Source: Halalkalicoccus jeotgali B3 (lineage in GTDB: Archaea; Halobacteriota; Halobacteria; Halobacteriales; Halalkalicoccaceae). Taken from it: 64,000 bases of DNA. The stretch covers positions 1,846,295-1,910,294 of the forward strand of contig NC_014297.1 in assembly GCF_000196895.1 (NCBI RefSeq), given 5' to 3'. This document shows, piece by piece, positions 50,314-58,926 of the stretch (position 1 is the first letter of the stretch; each line of letters opens with the position of its first letter). Below the pieces are notes generated by a model. That model was not told the origin of the DNA. It saw only the letters and a program-made list of their open reading frames with translations, and did not search any database. The position numbers were made by a program, and so were the translations under genes.

Positions 50314-51540
50314 TTAGCGAGCGTTGACGACCTCGACGGTGTATCCGTGGTCCTCGATCGTTTCCGTGATCGCTCGCGAGTGACTCGCCCCGCTTGTTTC
50401 GATCCGGAAGACGAGGTAGGCCTCGCCGACGTCCAGATCCTCGACCGCGCGCTCGTGGCGCACCGTTCGGATGTTGGCGTCGTGTTCGGAAAGCAGCGTC
50501 GAGATATCGGCCATCCGGCCCGGAACGTCGTCGATGCGCACCCGCAGGTGCACCAGCTGCCGGCGGTCGGTCAGCGCGTGGACGAGGACGGTCCGGAGCA
50601 TCGTCATGTCGAGGTTCCCGCCACACAGAAGCGGCATGACGGTTTCGCCACGCACGTCGAGGTCCCCCGAGAGCATCGCCGCGACCCCGGCCGCACCCGC
50701 CCCTTCGACGAGCTGCTTGGCGCGTTCGAGCAACAACAGGACCGCGCGCGCGATCTGGCCGTCCGAGACCGTAACGATCTCGTCGACGTGTGTTTCGATG
50801 AGCCCCAGTGTGAGATCGGAGACCCCGCCGGTGGCGATCCCGTCGGCGATGGTGTCGACCGCCTCCAGCGTCTGAGGAGCCCCCTTATCGAGGCTCTCGG
50901 GGACGGTCGCGGCCTTCTGTGCTTGGACGCCGACGATCCGGACCTCGGGCGCGAGTTCCGAGAACGCAAGCGAGATCCCCGAAATCAGCCCGCCCCCGCC
51001 GATGGGGACGATCACGGTGTCGACGGCGGGGCAGTCCTCGACCATCTCCACTCCCAGCGTACCTTGCCCGGCGACGATGTCGGGGTCGTCATAGGCGTGG
51101 ACGAACGTCGAATCGCCGCCGGCGGCGAGCTCCTGCGCGTGGGCCATCGCTGCCTGGAAGTCCTTTCCGTGGAGCTCGACCGTCGCGCCGTAGCCGCGGG
51201 TCGCGTCGATCTTCGTCTGGGGGGCGGTCTTCGGCATAACGATCGTCGAGTCTACTCCGAGAGTGCTCGCCGCCAGCGCGACCCCCTGGGCGTGATTGCC
51301 CGCGCTGGCGGCGACCGCGTGTTCGACCTCGTCCGCGGCGACCGCCTGCGAGAGCTTGTTGTACGCCCCGCGCGTCTTGAACGAGCCCGTCCATTGGAGG
51401 TGTTCCATCTTCAGGTGGACATCGGCGTCGACCATCCCCCCGAGGGAGGTGCTTCGTTCGACGGGCGTTCGCTTGACCACGCTCTCGTCGTCGAGGCGGT
51501 CCCCGGCGGCCTCGATGTCCGCGAAGCTGACACCCACCAT
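50314..51540 (-). CDS. ilvA: Threonine/serine ammonia-lyase with C-terminal ACT domain
   Basis: 408 residues. The PLP lysine is Lys55 in TGSFKTRGAYNK, and the PLP-phosphate loop is VPIGGGGLISG near 180. The C-terminal ACT domain starts at about residue 325 (LVHLRVRIDDVPGRMADI) and would give allosteric control as in catabolic TdcB/IlvA types. The start codon shares one base with the stop of the dimethylglycine oxidase gene (TGATG), so they are one operon. Acting on serine made from glycine would let betaine carbon reach pyruvate, an inference. Confidence 0.92.
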   Translation of the reverse strand: MVGVSFADIEAAGDRLDDESVVKRTPVERSTSLGGMVDADVHLKMEHLQWTGSFKTRGAYNKLSQAVAADEVEHAVAASAGNHAQGVALAASTLGVDSTIVMPKTAPQTKIDATRGYGATVELHGKDFQAAMAHAQELAAGGDSTFVHAYDDPDIVAGQGTLGVEMVEDCPAVDTVIVPIGGGGLISGISLAFSELAPEVRIVGVQAQKAATVPESLDKGAPQTLEAVDTIADGIATGGVSDLTLGLIETHVDEIVTVSDGQIARAVLLLLERAKQLVEGAGAAGVAAMLSGDLDVRGETVMPLLCGGNLDMTMLRTVLVHALTDRRQLVHLRVRIDDVPGRMADISTLLSEHDANIRTVRHERAVEDLDVGEAYLVFRIETSGASHSRAITETIEDHGYTVEVVNAR

Positions 51541-54035
51541 CAGCGGATGATCTTCTCCCGGTCGGAATCGAACAGCGGCTCCTCGGCGACCGTCACGGGG
51601 TAGCGCTTGCCCTCGAACTCGGTTTCGAGGGCGACGCCAGCCTCCGCGTACTCGGGTGGGAGGTAGCCGTAGGCGATACCGGCGTCGATGCTGTAGCCGT
51701 AGTCTGCGGCCTTCACGTGGCCGAGGACCTCCTCGCCGTCGAGGATCGGCGTGCCGCCGTCGACGATCTCACCGTCCCTATCGAACGTCATCGGGACGAT
51801 CTCGCGGTCGAGATCCGTCTCTCTCGCCTCGACGAGCGCATCCCGCCCGATGAAGTCGGTATCAGTATCGACCGCGAAGCCGATCCCCGCCTCGTCGGGG
51901 TCGTGTTCGGGCGTGAGGTCGGTCCCCCACAGCCGGTAGCCCTTCTCCAATCGAAGGGACCCGAGGAAGGCGCCGTTGCCGAGCGCGACCATGTCGTGTT
52001 CTCTTCCCTGTTCCCAGATGAGGTCCCAGAGCCGCCCGCCGTACTCGGTGGGCGCGTACAGCTCCCAGCCCAGTTCGCCGACATACGAGACCCGCAGTGC
52101 GAGGACGGGGATGGAATCGATGTAGAACTCCTTGGCGCGGAAGTAGCCGAAGGCGTCGTTCGAGAGATCCTCCTCGGTCAGCGGCTGGAGCACCTCCCGC
52201 GCGTTGGGTCCCCAGACGCCCAGTCCACACTGATCGGAGACGTGGGCGTCGATCCGCACGTCGTCGGGCGCGTGCTCGCGGATCCAGCGGGTGTGCTCGG
52301 TCGCCGACGCGCCGCCACCGGTCGTTGCCACGAAGCGGTTCTCGCCCAGCCGGGTGACCGCCATGTCCGCCAGCACCCCGCCGTCGTGATCGAGCATCGG
52401 GCTGTAGCGCACCTGGCCGACCGAGCTGTCGAGGTCGTTCGCGAACAGGTGCTGGACGCAATCGAGCGCCCCCTCGCCGGTGATCTCGATTCCCGTGTAC
52501 CGCGAGAGGTCGTAGATCCCGACGCCGTCTCGAACGGCCTGGTGTTCGGCCCCCTGAATGGGCGACCAGCCCTGCGAGAGCCAACCCGACCGGTCGGGCA
52601 CGTCGTACTCCTCGAGTAGGGACTCATTATCGCCGTACCACTGGGGGACCTCCCAGCCACCCGCCTCGAAGAACTCGGCCCCGAGTGCCTTCTGGCGTTC
52701 GTAGAAGGGGCTGCGGCGCAGGCCGCGCTGCTCGACGGGCTGTTCGTTCGGGTGGAGCAGCTGGTAGACCTCCTGGTACTGCTGGCCGCCGCGGGCGTAC
52801 GAAAAGGCCCGGCTACCCGAATGGGGCTGGAACCGCTCGATGTGCGCCCCGCTGATGTCGACCTTCGTGCCATCCAATCGGGGAACGCCCTCGTCCATCA
52901 ACGAGGCGACGACGCTGCCGACACCGCCCGATTGGGTCACCCAGACCGCAAGCGCCCACCACAGCCCGTCGATATCCTCCGTCTCGCCGAGGATCGGCAT
53001 TCCGTCCGGCGTAAAGGAGAACATCCCGTTGAACGCGCGCTCGAACCCGACCTCGTCGAAGGCGGGGACGAGTTCGCGGGCGGCGTCGTAGGCGGATTTG
53101 TCGATGTCCGGGTGGGTCGGCTCGTAGAAGTGTTCCTCGGTGAACTCCCGGATCGAGGGCATCTCCTCGGCCTCCTCGGGCGCGCGGATGTCCTCGGGGT
53201 CCACCAGGAGAGGCTCGTGATCGTACGAGCCGATCCCGTACGAGTCGCCGTGCTGGCGGAAATAGAGGGAATAATCTTGGTGGCGCAGGATCGGCTGTTC
53301 GAGCTCCTCGCTCGCGCCCGCGAGTTTCTCCATGGGTTCGCTCACGAGGTACTGGTGGGCACAGGGGACCAGGGGAACGTCGACGCCGACCATCTCGCCG
53401 AACAGCGGCCCCCAGATGTTCGTCGCCACGAGCACCTCCTCCGCTTCGATGCGCCCGTTGTCGGTGACGACCGCTTCGACTCCGTCACTACCGGTCTCGA
53501 CGTCGGTGACGGTGGTGTGGCCGTAGAACTCCGCGGCACCCCTATCCTCGGCCGCGTGGGCCATCGCCGCCGAGGCATCGACCGCGTGAGCCTTGCCGTC
53601 ACTCGGAACGTAGTAGCCGCCGTGGATAACCGAGGAATCGATCTGCGGGATCTCCGCGGCGACCTCGTCGGGTGAGAGCAGCTCGCCACCCTCGACCCCC
53701 CACGAGCGGCCGTATTCGCGCTTTCGCTGCAGGTAGTCCCACCGTTCCTCGGTGTAGGCGACCTCGATACCGCCACAGTCGGCGAAGCTATCGAGGTCGC
53801 CGTAGAGGTCGACGGTGTACTGTGCGAGCCGGCTCATCAGTTCGTTCTCGGTCGTCTGAAAGACCAGTCCCGGGGCGTGGGAGGTCGATCCGCCCGTCTC
53901 GAAGAGGGGCCCCTGGTCGACGACGACGATTTCCTCGCGGCCCTGCTCGGCGAGGTGGTAGGCGGTGCTACAGCCGACGCAGCCGGCTCCGATGATGACG
54001 GTTTCGGCACTCCGTGGGAGCGTCTCGGCGCTCAT
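51540..54035 (-). CDS. Dimethylglycine oxidase/dehydrogenase-like flavoprotein with GcvT domains
   Basis: 831 residues. The N-terminal DAO domain starts with VIIGAGCVGCSTAYHLAE (Gly motif at 16-21). His53 in GGSTSHAPGLVFQ matches the histidine bearing covalent FAD in Arthrobacter dimethylglycine oxidase. A FAO-M linker domain precedes the GcvT aminomethyltransferase domains (about 440-720 and 730-825), which bind folate and trap the methyl group as methylene-tetrahydrofolate. It converts dimethylglycine (or sarcosine) to the next demethylated amine. The IclR gene is 49 bases upstream on the same strand. Confidence 0.92.
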   Translation of the reverse strand: MSAETLPRSAETVIIGAGCVGCSTAYHLAEQGREEIVVVDQGPLFETGGSTSHAPGLVFQTTENELMSRLAQYTVDLYGDLDSFADCGGIEVAYTEERWDYLQRKREYGRSWGVEGGELLSPDEVAAEIPQIDSSVIHGGYYVPSDGKAHAVDASAAMAHAAEDRGAAEFYGHTTVTDVETGSDGVEAVVTDNGRIEAEEVLVATNIWGPLFGEMVGVDVPLVPCAHQYLVSEPMEKLAGASEELEQPILRHQDYSLYFRQHGDSYGIGSYDHEPLLVDPEDIRAPEEAEEMPSIREFTEEHFYEPTHPDIDKSAYDAARELVPAFDEVGFERAFNGMFSFTPDGMPILGETEDIDGLWWALAVWVTQSGGVGSVVASLMDEGVPRLDGTKVDISGAHIERFQPHSGSRAFSYARGGQQYQEVYQLLHPNEQPVEQRGLRRSPFYERQKALGAEFFEAGGWEVPQWYGDNESLLEEYDVPDRSGWLSQGWSPIQGAEHQAVRDGVGIYDLSRYTGIEITGEGALDCVQHLFANDLDSSVGQVRYSPMLDHDGGVLADMAVTRLGENRFVATTGGGASATEHTRWIREHAPDDVRIDAHVSDQCGLGVWGPNAREVLQPLTEEDLSNDAFGYFRAKEFYIDSIPVLALRVSYVGELGWELYAPTEYGGRLWDLIWEQGREHDMVALGNGAFLGSLRLEKGYRLWGTDLTPEHDPDEAGIGFAVDTDTDFIGRDALVEARETDLDREIVPMTFDRDGEIVDGGTPILDGEEVLGHVKAADYGYSIDAGIAYGYLPPEYAEAGVALETEFEGKRYPVTVAEEPLFDSDREKIIR

Positions 54036-54084
54036 ATGCACTGTGGTCGTCCCACCAGCACATTAAGTGTCACGGTCACACGGC

Positions 54085-54897
54085 TCACGACCGTGGCTCG
54101 GTTCCGTTCCCGGCGAGTTCGCGTTCGAGGTCGCGGGCGGTCTCGACGACGAGTTCGGCGGCCGCCGTCTCGAGGCCCTCGCTCTCGCGCCGATAGGTCG
54201 GAACGGACATACCCAGTGCTCCCAGGGGCGACCCGTCGGGGTTCGCAACGACGACCCCGACCGCACACAAGCCGTCGACGTACTCCTCGTCCGCGACCGC
54301 GTACCCGCGCTCGCGCGTGCGGTCGAGATCGGCGGCGAGCGCCTCCCGGTCGGTGATCGTATTCGCCGTGCGCGCGGGCAGTCCCCAGCGATCGAGGACG
54401 GCTTCGATGCGCTCGTCGGGCAACGCCGCGAGCAGCGCCTTCCCGGCTGCCGTACAGTGCATGTGGTAGTACGTCCCCGAGTGCGAGAGGTCGCTGCTCG
54501 ACGTGACGAGGTCCTCCCGATAGCTGTTCTGGGGATGGTACGACTCGTAGACCGTGATCGTCCGCCCGTCGTTTTCGACGACGAAATCGGCCTCCTCGTC
54601 GGTTCGCTCCGCGAGCTCCCGGACCGCGCGGCCGGCCAGCCGATAGCCCCGCTTTCGCAGGCGGGCGTACTCGCCGTGGTGATGGAACTTCAGCCCAATA
54701 TGATATCGTTCGCCCTCCTTTTCGAGATAACCGTGCGAGGCGAGGGTTCTCAGGTGCTTGTAGACGGTGCTCTTCGCGAGGCCGAACTCCGCGACGAGTT
54801 CCGCAAGCGTCGCCCCATCCCGGCGTTGGATCGCCTCCACGATGGCGAACGACCGCTCGGTCGTCCGCACCCCGTCAGGCACGTGGTCCGTTGACAT
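54085..54897 (-). CDS. IclR-family transcriptional regulator
   Basis: 270 residues. The winged helix (about 12-65) has RSFAIVEAIQRRDGATLAELVAEF split by the recognition helix KSTVYKHLRTLASHGYLEKE. The effector domain follows, with YHMHCTAAGKALLAALPDER near 140-160 and DEEYVDGLCAVGVVV, the conserved ligand-pocket segment. It heads an operon with the dimethylglycine oxidase and the dehydratase. A perfect 22-base palindrome lies between it and the divergent Rieske gene. The natural effector may be betaine or dimethylglycine. Confidence 0.92.
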   Translation of the reverse strand: MSTDHVPDGVRTTERSFAIVEAIQRRDGATLAELVAEFGLAKSTVYKHLRTLASHGYLEKEGERYHIGLKFHHHGEYARLRKRGYRLAGRAVRELAERTDEEADFVVENDGRTITVYESYHPQNSYREDLVTSSSDLSHSGTYYHMHCTAAGKALLAALPDERIEAVLDRWGLPARTANTITDREALAADLDRTRERGYAVADEEYVDGLCAVGVVVANPDGSPLGALGMSVPTYRRESEGLETAAAELVVETARDLERELAGNGTEPRS

Positions 54898-55085
54898 ACG
54901 ACTCGATGCACGCCCAGAGTATAAAATGGTTCGGGCGTGTCGAACCGGTTCCTCCGGACCGGCGTTCGGACCCCGAATCCGGACGCGTCGGTTGTCCCGC
55001 GTTTCGTTCGCCGGTTCGATATAGCCGAACGACTCGGGCGTTCCCGCCCCGACCGCCCCCGTCCCGCGTCCGTGACGGGCAGAAG

Positions 55086-55107
55086 ATTACACCAGTACTG
55101 GTGTAAT
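55086..55107. promoter_or_regulatory. Perfect 22-base palindrome, candidate IclR operator
   Basis: The 11 bases ATTACACCAGT are followed at once by their exact reverse complement ACTGGTGTAAT. Symmetry over 22 bases is very unlikely by chance in a GC-rich genome. It lies 189 bases upstream of the IclR start and about 150 bases upstream of the Rieske start, in the divergent control region. A dimeric IclR protein is the best candidate to bind it. Confidence 0.65.
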
Positions 55108-55259
55108 TATCCCTGTCGGCACCGGACGAGCGTCGACGAAGCGCCGCGAGACGGCGCGATTCGGTTCGGCTCAACGAAACCACGGTCGTTTCACGGAATC
55201 GTGAGGGTCGGTATCGTGCCACCAACTTTTTTATGCACCGCCGGTGTACTGAGGAGCAC

Positions 55260-56397
55260 ATGACGCGGTGGAACGACGGGACCGACGCGACCGCGTCGGT
55301 CAGCCCCGACATAACCGAGGAGACGAACGCACTACCGGCCAGATACTTCACCGACCCGGCGGTCCACGAGATGGAGAAGGAGAAAAATCTTCTCCAGATA
55401 CTGGATGTACGCGGGCCACGCGACCACCATCGAGGAGCCCGGCGATTACTTCACCCGTACGATCGGTGGCAAGCAGATCGTCATCGTTCGCGATAAGGAC
55501 CGCGAGATACGGGCCTTTTACAACGTCTGTGCTCACCGCGGGTCGAAGATGGTCGAGGACACGCCGATGACCGACCCGGGCAACACGAACGGGATCCGGT
55601 GTCCGTACCACCTCTGGACGTACGATCTCGACGGGCGGCTCCGGAGCACACCCCAGAGCTTCGAGACGGCAGGGATGAACCGCGACCTCGAGGACGAGGA
55701 CGTCCCCGAACTCGACCCGAAGCGAAACGGGTTGATGGAGGTACACCTCGATTCGATCGGCCCGCTCGTGTTCGTCAACTTCGCGGACGATCCGGCCCCC
55801 CTCGCCGAACAGGCCGGCACGCTGAAAGAAGAACTCGAGTCGTTCCCGCTCGAGGAGTACGAACTGGCCCGCCGCTACGTCTCGGAGGTCGAGTGCAACT
55901 GGAAGACGTTCAGTGGAAATTATTCGGAGTGCGATCACTGTCAGGCCAACCATCAGGACTGGATCAAAGGGATCTCGCTCGCTGAATCCGAACTCGTCGT
56001 CGACGACCACTACTGGGTGTTGCATTACACTCACGACGAGGGCGTCGAGGCCGACGAGGCGCTGGTCGAGGGCGAGGCCCGGTTTTACTACTTCTGGCCG
56101 AACTTCACGCTTAACATGTACGGCAACGCCGACGGCTACGGCACTTACATCATCGATCCCATCGACGAGGGGCGCTTCCAGTTGATCGCGGACTACTACT
56201 TCAGGGACGAGGAGTTGAGCGACGAGGAAGCGGAGTTCGTCCAGTTGAGCCGCAAGCTCCAGGAGGAGGACTTCGAGCTCGTCGAACGGCAGTACGAGGG
56301 GCTGAAATCGGGTGCGCTCGCACAGGGGCAACTGGGGCCGAACGAACACACCGTCCACCGCCTCCACCGCCTCGCACAGGAGGCCTACGAGGCCTGA
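55260..56397 (+). pseudogene. Rieske ring-hydroxylating oxygenase alpha subunit (GbcA-like), frameshifted
   Basis: The N-terminus is read from ATG at 55260, preceded by GAGGAG, as MTRWNDGTDATASVSPDITE and on to HEMEKEKN. The rest of the oxygenase continues in the next frame from 55387. Removing one A from the run at 55383-55387 restores EKIFSRYWMYAGHAT. The Rieske centre is CAHRG (Cys/His) with CPYHLW, and the iron site has CDHCQANHQD. Family and context suggest glycine betaine monooxygenase, giving dimethylglycine and formaldehyde. An internal ATG at 55405 would give a protein missing about 48 residues. The cause may be mutation or an assembly error in the homopolymer. Confidence 0.8.
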
Positions 56398-56399
56398 GG

Positions 56400-56783
56400 A
56401 TGAGCGACCGGGACCGGGATCGGCAGTCGTTCGTCGTCTGCGAGGCGTGTGACGTCACGAAGGCGGTCGAGGACCCCAACGACGCGGTGTCCTTCTACCG
56501 GCGTCATCACTCGATCACCGCCCACGATGTCGAGTGGGGGTGGGCCGACTTCAAGGGGCTCGACGCCGGTAGATCGGACGAGGACCTCGTCTCGGTGATC
56601 GCCGGGCTCGAAGAGCGCTTCGCAGAGGGCGTGCCGCTGGGCCTCCTCAGCGCGGCGATGGCGGACCGGGGCCGAACCGTCGGCGAGACGCTGGCGGCGG
56701 TCCGGTCGCTCCGCCTGGAGGGCGAACTGTACGAACCGCGCGACGACCACGTCCGACTCACTCGATCGCCGACCCGAGCGTGA
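56400..56783 (+). CDS. Uncharacterised zinc-site/winged-helix-like protein downstream of Rieske gene
   Basis: 127 residues, two bases after the Rieske stop, so translationally coupled. The N-terminal part has VCEACDVTKAVEDP (CxxC at Cys14/Cys17) and YRRHHSITAHDVEW with several histidines, a possible zinc site. The second half, GVPLGLLSAAMADRGRTVGE and RSLRLEGELYEPRDDHV, resembles a winged helix with wing. No family is recognised. It may be a regulator, an oxygenase assembly factor or an electron-transfer accessory. Confidence 0.75.
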   Translation: MSDRDRDRQSFVVCEACDVTKAVEDPNDAVSFYRRHHSITAHDVEWGWADFKGLDAGRSDEDLVSVIAGLEERFAEGVPLGLLSAAMADRGRTVGETLAAVRSLRLEGELYEPRDDHVRLTRSPTRA

Positions 56784-57173
56784 CCGGTTCGAGGGGTATC
56801 TGTCGTTTAGATCGTAATACGCGTTGTCGAACTTCTACACGATCCTTTCCATGATCGGATAGGAAAATTGCCGGAAGGTTCGGGCGACCGTGCACGCGGG
56901 CGCTTGCGGCGGCGAAGGCAACGATCACGGGACGGGTAATTCAAAATCGGATCGAGGACGAACCGATTTCGGGCACCTGATACAGGGTCGGTGCGGGGGT
57001 ATCAGTGACCGGAGCGATCGTCGAACCTATCGTTCGAATACACTATTCAAACTCTCGAACTGAGAGCGGATCGGTCCAAAATCAGAAACGCCTCGCGTTC
57101 GAACCGACTAAACCTGTTGATTGAGTAACTATTTGTCGGTGCGGGTCGGTATGGACGGTGGGAGGATCCATCG
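56784..57173. other. Intergenic region, no gene seen
   Basis: 390 bases without a convincing frame, tRNA or repeat family. An AT-rich part (57030-57130) before the stress-protein gene probably carries its promoter. Confidence 0.4.
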
Positions 57174-57593
57174 ATGTACCAGACGATACTCGTTCCGATC
57201 GACGGCAGCGAACCGGCAAACCGGGCGGTCGAGCACGCCCTCGACCTCGCGGAGAACTACGGGGCGGCGATCCATACGCTGCACGTCGTCGATACGGCCC
57301 GCTACGGCGAACCGACGCTGAGCAGCGCCGAGATCGTCCTCAACGAACTCGAAGAGCGCGGCTACGGCCTCCTCGAGGAGGTCGCGGATCTGGCGGACGA
57401 CCGGGCGGTGGTGGCCGGGACCCGGCTCTGTCGGGGGCGGCCACAACAGGAGATCCTCGAGTATGCCGACGAGATCGACGCCGACCTCATCGTCCTCGGG
57501 AGTCGGGGACAGTCCCACCAGCTCGGCGGTCACATAGGTAGCGTGGCCGAGCGTGTCGTTCGGAGCGCGGACCGTCCCGTCCTGACCACGTAG
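57174..57593 (+). CDS. Universal stress protein (UspA domain)
   Basis: 139 residues, one UspA domain starting YQTILVPIDGSEPANRAVEHA. The nucleotide-binding motif is GSRGQSHQLGGHIGSVAERV near 108-127. It ends in TAG. It is the third such gene in the window. It lies upstream of a PNPOx-fold gene, 69 bases apart on the same strand. General stress response is the known family role; the specific trigger is unknown. Confidence 0.92.
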   Translation: MYQTILVPIDGSEPANRAVEHALDLAENYGAAIHTLHVVDTARYGEPTLSSAEIVLNELEERGYGLLEEVADLADDRAVVAGTRLCRGRPQQEILEYADEIDADLIVLGSRGQSHQLGGHIGSVAERVVRSADRPVLTT

Positions 57594-57662
57594 GTCGCCA
57601 GATAAGTTTCAATTCGCCGTCGCGACCGGGGGATTTTCTACGGGGGAGGACCTACGTGAACC

Positions 57663-58106
57663 ATGGGTTCCCTGCGTTGGGTACGGATGGAAGGGGAGGA
57701 ACTGGACGCGTTTCTCGGCCGGGGCGGGACGGGCGTGCTCTCGTTTTCGACCGAGGGCGAGCAGTCGCCGTTCTCGATCCCGGTATCCTACGGCTACACC
57801 GCCGACTCCGGGACGTTCTACTTCCGGCTGGCGTTCCCGCCGGGAAGCACCAAGGCGACAGTCATCGACAGGCCCGTCACGTTCGTCGTCCACGAGCACA
57901 CCGACGAGGGGTGGCAGAGCGTGGTCGCGTCGGGACGGGTCGAGGGGATCGACGGCCAGCCCTACGAATCGACGGTCGTTCAGGAGCTATGGGCGGTCCG
58001 GATCCCGTCGGTCGACGTCTTCGACCGACCTCCCGAGGACGTCGCCTTCCGTCACTTCCGACTGGTCCCCGAGACGCTGCAGGGCCGAACTGAGTTTACC
58101 GACTGA
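57663..58106 (+). CDS. Pyridoxamine 5'-phosphate oxidase-fold protein
   Basis: 147 residues with the split-barrel flavin/haem-binding fold: GTGVLSFSTEGEQSPFSIPVS near 23-43, then TFYFRLAFPPGSTKA, and VVHEHTDEGWQSVVASGRVE near 75-95, a pattern of the Rv/MSMEG FMN- or F420-binding group. It may use FMN or F420; neither can be decided by eye. It overlaps the convergent winged-helix gene by 11 bases. Confidence 0.85.
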   Translation: MGSLRWVRMEGEELDAFLGRGGTGVLSFSTEGEQSPFSIPVSYGYTADSGTFYFRLAFPPGSTKATVIDRPVTFVVHEHTDEGWQSVVASGRVEGIDGQPYESTVVQELWAVRIPSVDVFDRPPEDVAFRHFRLVPETLQGRTEFTD

Positions 58107-58335
58107 TCTGTGTACAGACGTACTCGGCGTTGCGGCGCTCGACGAGGCCGTTGCGCGCGAGCGTCCGGAGCAGCGGGTACAGGGTGACCTTCCGCATCCG
58201 GAGGCCCGTCTGGAGTTCGTCTATCGTCGCGCCGTTCTCGACGATCAGATAGAGGTAGACCAGTTTCGCGCCGGTCGATCCGACCTCGTCGGGAAGCGTC
58301 GCGACCGGTCCGAGACGGTCTGGCTGGGGGTCCAT
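58096..58335 (-). CDS. Short winged-helix DNA-binding protein
   Basis: 79 residues, almost entirely one winged helix-turn-helix: VYLYLIVENGATIDELQTGL, the recognition helix RKVTLYPLLRTLARNGLVERR and a short wing with YVC. Haloarchaea have many such TrmB- or MarR-like mini-regulators. It overlaps the PNPOx gene tail-to-tail and lies 78 bases downstream of the DoxX pair's last stop, all on the minus strand. It may regulate either neighbour. Confidence 0.78.
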   Translation of the reverse strand: MDPQPDRLGPVATLPDEVGSTGAKLVYLYLIVENGATIDELQTGLRMRKVTLYPLLRTLARNGLVERRNAEYVCTQISR

Positions 58336-58413
58336 CGATGGACTAGTTGACCCGCTGTCACGTAAACGTACCGCCAGTGCCGCCAGCGTGAAAACGGCGT
58401 GCGATCGCGGGCG

Positions 58414-58926
58414 TCAGTCGTCCGCGTTCGATCCCGCGGGGTCACGCTCCGAGGCCTCGAACAGGCCGCCGACGGTCATCACGGCGCCGAGCAACACCCA
58501 ATCTTTGATGATGTAGACGCCCTCGAACGACGGCCCGTACGGGAAGTACGAGAACGTCTGTTCCGGGAACACCGCCAGCGGCAGCATGACGACCGCCGCG
58601 TGGGACGCCAGCAGGACCGCCGCGAGCCGGAGGGTCCGCCGGGAGAGCAACGCGAGGCCGACCGCGACCTCCCAGCCACCAAGGGCCACCCGAAAGACCT
58701 CGATCGGCACGAACGGGAACATCTCGGCGACGAGTCCCGCGGTCGGGCTCGTTCCCGTCATCGTCAGCAGGCCGAACCAGACGTAGACGGCCACTAGCGC
58801 GTACCGCAGCATCGTGAGGCTGTGGTCCTCAACGAACGCGAGGAACGTCCGTTCGATCTCCGCGCCGAACTCGGCCATGCTCTGTCGTGTGGTTCGGTTC
58901 AGGGTGTCGTCGGATTTCAGGCTCAT
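58414..58926 (-). CDS. DoxX-like membrane protein, second of a tandem pair
   Basis: 170 residues with four membrane segments: SLTMLRYALVAVYVWFGLLT begins the conserved helix, VFRVALGGWEVAVGLALLS follows, and IIKDWVLLGAVMTVGG ends the domain. It is clearly paralogous to the protein from the preceding gene; both share LRYAL-WFG, the GWWE/GGWE helix and I-K-WVLL at the end. The two overlap by four bases (ATGA). The partner or quinone substrate is unknown. Confidence 0.83.
   Translation of the reverse strand: MSLKSDDTLNRTTRQSMAEFGAEIERTFLAFVEDHSLTMLRYALVAVYVWFGLLTMTGTSPTAGLVAEMFPFVPIEVFRVALGGWEVAVGLALLSRRTLRLAAVLLASHAAVVMLPLAVFPEQTFSYFPYGPSFEGVYIIKDWVLLGAVMTVGGLFEASERDPAGSNADD

Noticed and set aside
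55405-56397. Rieske oxygenase as a normal gene starting at the internal ATG 55405
   Set aside because: The upstream 42 codons in the other frame clearly encode the missing N-terminus with its own Shine-Dalgarno and TATA-like box, so a frameshift is the better reading.
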